This document shows, piece by piece, positions 61,052 to 64,000 of a stretch of 64,000 bases of DNA; position 1 is the first letter of the stretch; each line of letters starts with the position of its first letter. Below the pieces are notes generated by a model. That model did not search any database. It was not told where the DNA came from and saw only the letters and a list, made by a program, of their open reading frames with translations. Origin of the DNA: an uncultured Prevotellaceae bacterium (GTDB lineage Bacteria > Bacteroidota > Bacteroidia > Bacteroidales > Muribaculaceae). A program made the position numbers and the translations under genes. The DNA lies in the NCBI GenBank assembly GCA_947306175.1, contig CAMZFV010000009.1:1-64000 (forward strand), given 5' to 3'.

Positions 61052-61384
61052 ATGAAAAGCAAGAGCAAGACAAAGTCAAAACGGAATTGGACGATGACAA
61101 GTTTTTATAACTTGTTTGTCTGTATTGCCATTGCTGGTTATGTGGTATATAGTTGTTCGCGAGTCACCGATAAGGAACACGTTCTTAAAGATCACGGAAT
61201 CAAGACTAAAGGATATGTTTATGATTCCTATAGCCAGCGCAGTCATACTTGGTATCTCTATGAGTTCACGGTCAATGGACAGAATTATTACGGCCGACTT
61301 TTCAATTCCGCTCATATCGGTGATAGTATATGGATTTTATACATGCGAGATGATCCATCTACAAACATGGGGTTGTTTGATTGA
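61052..61384 (+). CDS. membrane-anchored DUF3592-like small protein
   Basis: A 110-residue protein with a basic N-terminus (MKSKSKTKSKRNWTMTSFYN), one helix (FVCIAIAGYVVYSCSRVTDK) and a small beta domain (KGYVYDSYSQRSHTWYLYEF, NGQNYYGRLFNSAHIGDSIW) ending DPSTNMGLFD. The arrangement recalls DUF3592-type small extracytoplasmic domains, but the match is uncertain. Confidence 0.6.
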   Translation: MKSKSKTKSKRNWTMTSFYNLFVCIAIAGYVVYSCSRVTDKEHVLKDHGIKTKGYVYDSYSQRSHTWYLYEFTVNGQNYYGRLFNSAHIGDSIWILYMRDDPSTNMGLFD

Positions 61385-61400
61385 TTTTTAACCGAAGAAT

Positions 61401-62009
61401 ATGGAAGTTTATTGGATTGAAGTTGAATACAAACCACAAAGCGGTTGTAGCCAGACTAAAGAACCTGGTGTGGTTTATGTGTTCGTGAAATCGAAAGACG
61501 CGATTACTGCTCATTATGCAGTCAAGGAAGCGTTGAATCAACAGAAATTAGATGCAGATAAATGGTTGCTCATTGAGCCATATGACCTGGACACGGAATG
61601 GGATTCCGATGAATTGAGAGATCGATTTATGGAACTGTATCAAAAAGCGGATTCTTCACCAGCAAACGTTTGTTTCTTCGATGAATTTTGCGAAAAAGAG
61701 GAATACGATGATTGGGTTTACTTACTGTCAGTAGAGTATGCCTATTCCCCTGGAACTTCGTCAATGGAGGGCGGTTTTGTCTATGTCTTCGTGAAATCAC
61801 ATGATGCTCTTTCTGCCTATTTAAGTGTAAGCAAAGAATTGAAACGAGATGGCCGAGTTCCAATTTGTTGGGAGTTCATAAAACCGTATGACGAAGATAC
61901 GCAATGGGAGAACGAAGAACACAATGTCCATTATTTGGGATTATACAACCTAGCAACAACCAGCAATGAATGTGTGTTTGACGTGCTTTACGATTATGAG
62001 AAATTGTAA
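61401..62009 (+). CDS. cytosolic protein with tandem internal repeat
   Basis: A 202-residue protein made of two similar halves. VEYKPQSGCSQTKEPGVVYV and FVKSKDAITAHYAVKEALNQ correspond to VEYAYSPGTSSMEGGFVYVF and VKSHDALSAYLSVSKELKRD. KWLLIEPYDLDTEWDSDE corresponds to CWEFIKPYDEDTQWENEE. The duplication lies within the gene at about 100-residue spacing. Family unknown; soluble, with no signal. Confidence 0.65.
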   Translation: MEVYWIEVEYKPQSGCSQTKEPGVVYVFVKSKDAITAHYAVKEALNQQKLDADKWLLIEPYDLDTEWDSDELRDRFMELYQKADSSPANVCFFDEFCEKEEYDDWVYLLSVEYAYSPGTSSMEGGFVYVFVKSHDALSAYLSVSKELKRDGRVPICWEFIKPYDEDTQWENEEHNVHYLGLYNLATTSNECVFDVLYDYEKL

Positions 62010-62107
62010 AGCCAACCAATTGTATATTATTTTAAGGAGAATACTATCAATAACGCTTGTTTTTAGAAATATTCGCTAACTTTGCCTTTATCAATGATTG
62101 AAAAAAG

Positions 62108-62464
62108 ATGAACAAAGATACTATCATCAAAATAGCCACAGAGGCTAATATTTCCAAATGCTTTTCTTTGGAAGAAATTGGTATTAATAATTTCGCTTTT
62201 CTATATCAACAAGCGATTTTGCTTGTTGATGTATTAAGGCAATCAAATGTCCCTATCTTAGGCGGAGATGTTTATTTGAGACTGGAATCTAGCATAGAGA
62301 TCTCCTATGATAATTGGTATTGCGATAAGAAAGAAGATGAACGCGATAGCGTATTCGTAAATAGAAGTTGCGATGTCGCTGAAACCTTTATCAAGGAGTA
62401 CAAAAGGAAGAATGCTATCAAGGAACCTTTGTTTGCTTTCGTCATAGGCGAAAATACAATTTAG
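62108..62464 (+). CDS. Imm40-like immunity protein
   Basis: A 118-residue cytosolic protein. FSLEEIGINNFAFLYQQAIL, then VPILGGDVYLRLESSIEISY and DNWYCDKKEDERDSVF, match the polymorphic-toxin immunity family Imm40 (PF15569). No toxin gene is next to it, so it is an orphan. A TAACTTTG box lies at 62,077-62,084, before the ATG. Confidence 0.7.
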   Translation: MNKDTIIKIATEANISKCFSLEEIGINNFAFLYQQAILLVDVLRQSNVPILGGDVYLRLESSIEISYDNWYCDKKEDERDSVFVNRSCDVAETFIKEYKRKNAIKEPLFAFVIGENTI

Positions 62465-62476
62465 AAATAGAGTATT

Positions 62477-63280
62477 ATGAAAACGAATATCTTAATATAC
62501 GTTATGTTGTCTTTGTTGGCAGTGTGTTCTATGTCGTGTAGTAACCACTCTACAGAAAGAGTGAAATTCACAGACATTGATAAATCAAGTCAGGATCTAA
62601 AAACAAATAGTACTGATGAGGATTCCTGTTTATTGCCAAAGGTTAGGTTGAGTGAATTTGCAAAATATCAATCTTTTGATGAATTTTCTATGTCTGGTAT
62701 AGGGGATCCAAATAAGCAACCATTTGTTTATATTAAAGAATCAAAGGATTCGATTTTACTTGTTGCATCATACGATACGGCTCAAGTATATGTATATCAA
62801 TATGGCGAACGGATAAATCGGTGGGTTTCTTATAAAGAATATGATATGGATAAAAAGGATATTGGTGTACTCAAGGAGGAAAATGTGCATCCGGCTCGTT
62901 CTTTTCTCAGAATATGTGGAAATGATACTATTATTGAGTATGAATGTGATTATATATTTGATCTTGTTGTCAAGTATTTGTTCATTAAAACTCCCCATAA
63001 ATGTATTCGAATATCATTGTTATCTAGCGATTTTGAGGATAAAAAAGATTTAACTCAGTCAATACTATTATTTGTTAGAAGATACAATGCTGATAAAAGC
63101 ATTATTGATGAAGGCACTGGAAAATACCGATACCAGAAAAGATATGTAAACGAATACACTTTTAGTGAAGATGGTAATAGTTTTAGGTATAAATGCAACG
63201 ACATTGACGACGAATTAGTGTTCCCAAAAACAAGTCTTGGTTATTTTGGAACACAGCCAGGATTTGACAAATGTGAATAG
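62477..63280 (+). CDS. lipoprotein of unknown function
   Basis: A 267-residue lipoprotein with lipobox MSC in MKTNILIYVMLSLLAVCSMS-Cys. It carries a Ser/Asp linker and then a mixed domain (KYQSFDEFSMSGIGDPNKQP, CDYIFDLVVKYLFIKTPHKC, RYQKRYVNEYTFSEDGNSFR). Family unknown. It is 12 bases behind the Imm40-like gene and so in one operon with it. Confidence 0.6.
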   Translation: MKTNILIYVMLSLLAVCSMSCSNHSTERVKFTDIDKSSQDLKTNSTDEDSCLLPKVRLSEFAKYQSFDEFSMSGIGDPNKQPFVYIKESKDSILLVASYDTAQVYVYQYGERINRWVSYKEYDMDKKDIGVLKEENVHPARSFLRICGNDTIIEYECDYIFDLVVKYLFIKTPHKCIRISLLSSDFEDKKDLTQSILLFVRRYNADKSIIDEGTGKYRYQKRYVNEYTFSEDGNSFRYKCNDIDDELVFPKTSLGYFGTQPGFDKCE

Positions 63281-63342
63281 CCCAAAAGTTTTTTTATTTA
63301 GCAGAAATACTATCTATATTAGTCGAGATCAAAAAAAATCAA

Positions 63343-63921
63343 ATGAAACAGTTTATCAACATAACCGCCTCATTATTACTGATAGCGTCTATAATTGTAT
63401 TCTGCTCCTGTTTACGAAATATGGAGAGCAAGAAAGGAACTGACAATACAGTAAACGATAACGTAAAGAAAGAGTTGTCGCTTTCTAACGATTTAGGCTT
63501 GGACAGTGTCGTTATTTTTTGTGATGTAAACATGTGGAATCGAGAATTCAGATTCTTAATGAAGGATTCTGTAACATTGTTATCTGGAAGAGTGATATTT
63601 GAAAAATGGAAATCGCCAATTGAATTATCGGAGAAAGATAGAAACCAATTAATTGATTACATTAATGGCTTTTTTGTCAGCAAAGAATATGATATCATTG
63701 CCAGAAAGCATAAAACCAATGAATTTTGGGAAGGTGAATTCACCGAGATTGATGTTATCTTATATAGAGATGGGAAAAAGAATCAAAACCATATAAGTAC
63801 AAGACCCACCACTATGGATAGGTATTCTATTGAATTCTCAAAAGAGTTTCAAGATTTCAAGCATATGCTTCATGACTTGGCTAGAGAGTATAGAAATTTA
63901 GTTATTGATAAAGGAGACTAA
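63343..63921 (+). CDS. lipoprotein, duplicate of 58,279
   Basis: A 192-residue lipoprotein, leader MKQFINITASLLLIASIIVF with lipobox FCSC, otherwise as the gene at 58,279. The DNA following the stop also repeats the earlier copy (CTAACTTTGCCATAAT). The duplication therefore spans the gene, its downstream promoter and the start of the next gene. Confidence 0.7.
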   Translation: MKQFINITASLLLIASIIVFCSCLRNMESKKGTDNTVNDNVKKELSLSNDLGLDSVVIFCDVNMWNREFRFLMKDSVTLLSGRVIFEKWKSPIELSEKDRNQLIDYINGFFVSKEYDIIARKHKTNEFWEGEFTEIDVILYRDGKKNQNHISTRPTTMDRYSIEFSKEFQDFKHMLHDLAREYRNLVIDKGD

Positions 63922-63975
63922 AGAATATAAGACTATTCGCTAACTTTGCCATAATATAATCTTTATTGGAACGAG

Positions 63976-64000
63976 ATGGGAAAGATTAATAAGAAAATAA
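63976..64000 (+). CDS. start of a gene cut by the window end
   Basis: ATG 63,976 codes MGKINKKI and then leaves the window. It lies behind a TAACTTTG box (63,941-63,948), in the position that the CPCC gene holds behind the first copy of the lipoprotein. It may therefore be a related membrane/CPCC gene. Too short to say more. Confidence 0.4.

Overview
The window looks like a chromosomal segment of a Bacteroidales bacterium, probably Prevotellaceae or Muribaculaceae-like. The evidence is: many promoters of the Bacteroidetes form TTTG-N19/20-TAnnTTTG; a C10 (streptopain-like) protease ending in a degenerate type IX secretion sorting domain; a BspA-type leucine-rich-repeat protein with a dockerin; an ECF sigma / DUF4974 anti-sigma / TonB-like barrel trio; and a MobV relaxase with a Bacteroidetes-type tyrosine integrase. 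No rRNA, tRNA or CRISPR array was seen. The species cannot be fixed from sequence reading alone.

Layout. (1) 1-16.5 kb is ordinary core genome: a membrane pyrophosphatase (hppA), a DUF2461 protein, a 1518-residue secreted C10 protease, and an efflux operon (TetR regulator, TolC-like channel, lipoprotein adaptor, RND pump, small PII-like protein). (2) 16.8-18.3 kb is a BspA-like gene that has lost its 5' end. It marks the edge of accessory DNA. (3) 18.5-26.1 kb, all on the minus strand, is a defence-like island: an unrecognised two-gene module, an AlbA_2/Schlafen-type ATP-binding regulator, a 766-residue Mrr-type nuclease fused to a STAND-like NTPase, and a frameshifted gene of unknown function. 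(4) 26.2-31.4 kb holds two outer-membrane barrels, a decayed partial copy of one of them, an IS21 remnant, lipoproteins and an NTF2-fold immunity protein. (5) 31,516-42,906 is an integrated mobilizable element bounded by a 9-bp direct repeat (TTCATGTGG). It has split a small two-TM membrane-protein gene, and joining the two flanks restores a 74-residue reading frame. Its cargo is an AbiD/AbiF-like HEPN protein with a structured leader RNA and an ECF-sigma/anti-sigma/barrel operon. Its mobility genes are a MobV relaxase, a probable oriT, helix-turn-helix proteins and the integrase. (6) 43-64 kb is about 20 kb of short, AT-rich, almost entirely plus-strand genes for lipoproteins, small membrane proteins and cytosolic proteins. 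Recognisable members are Imm40-like, CPCC, DKNYY, LRR and TPR proteins and a C39-like fold. A GC-rich RHS-repeat fragment is embedded among them. The array carries duplicated modules, truncated remnants, chimeric genes and re-used leader/promoter sequences. It looks like a reservoir of orphan immunity genes against interbacterial toxins, resembling the acquired interbacterial defence (AID) clusters described in gut Bacteroidales.

The strongest candidates for under-described biology are the immunity-like array with its shuffled 5' cassettes, the element carrying AbiF plus its leader RNA with exactly readable attachment sites, and the Mrr-STAND/AlbA_2/two-gene island. All functions come from recognising motifs by eye; no database search was run.
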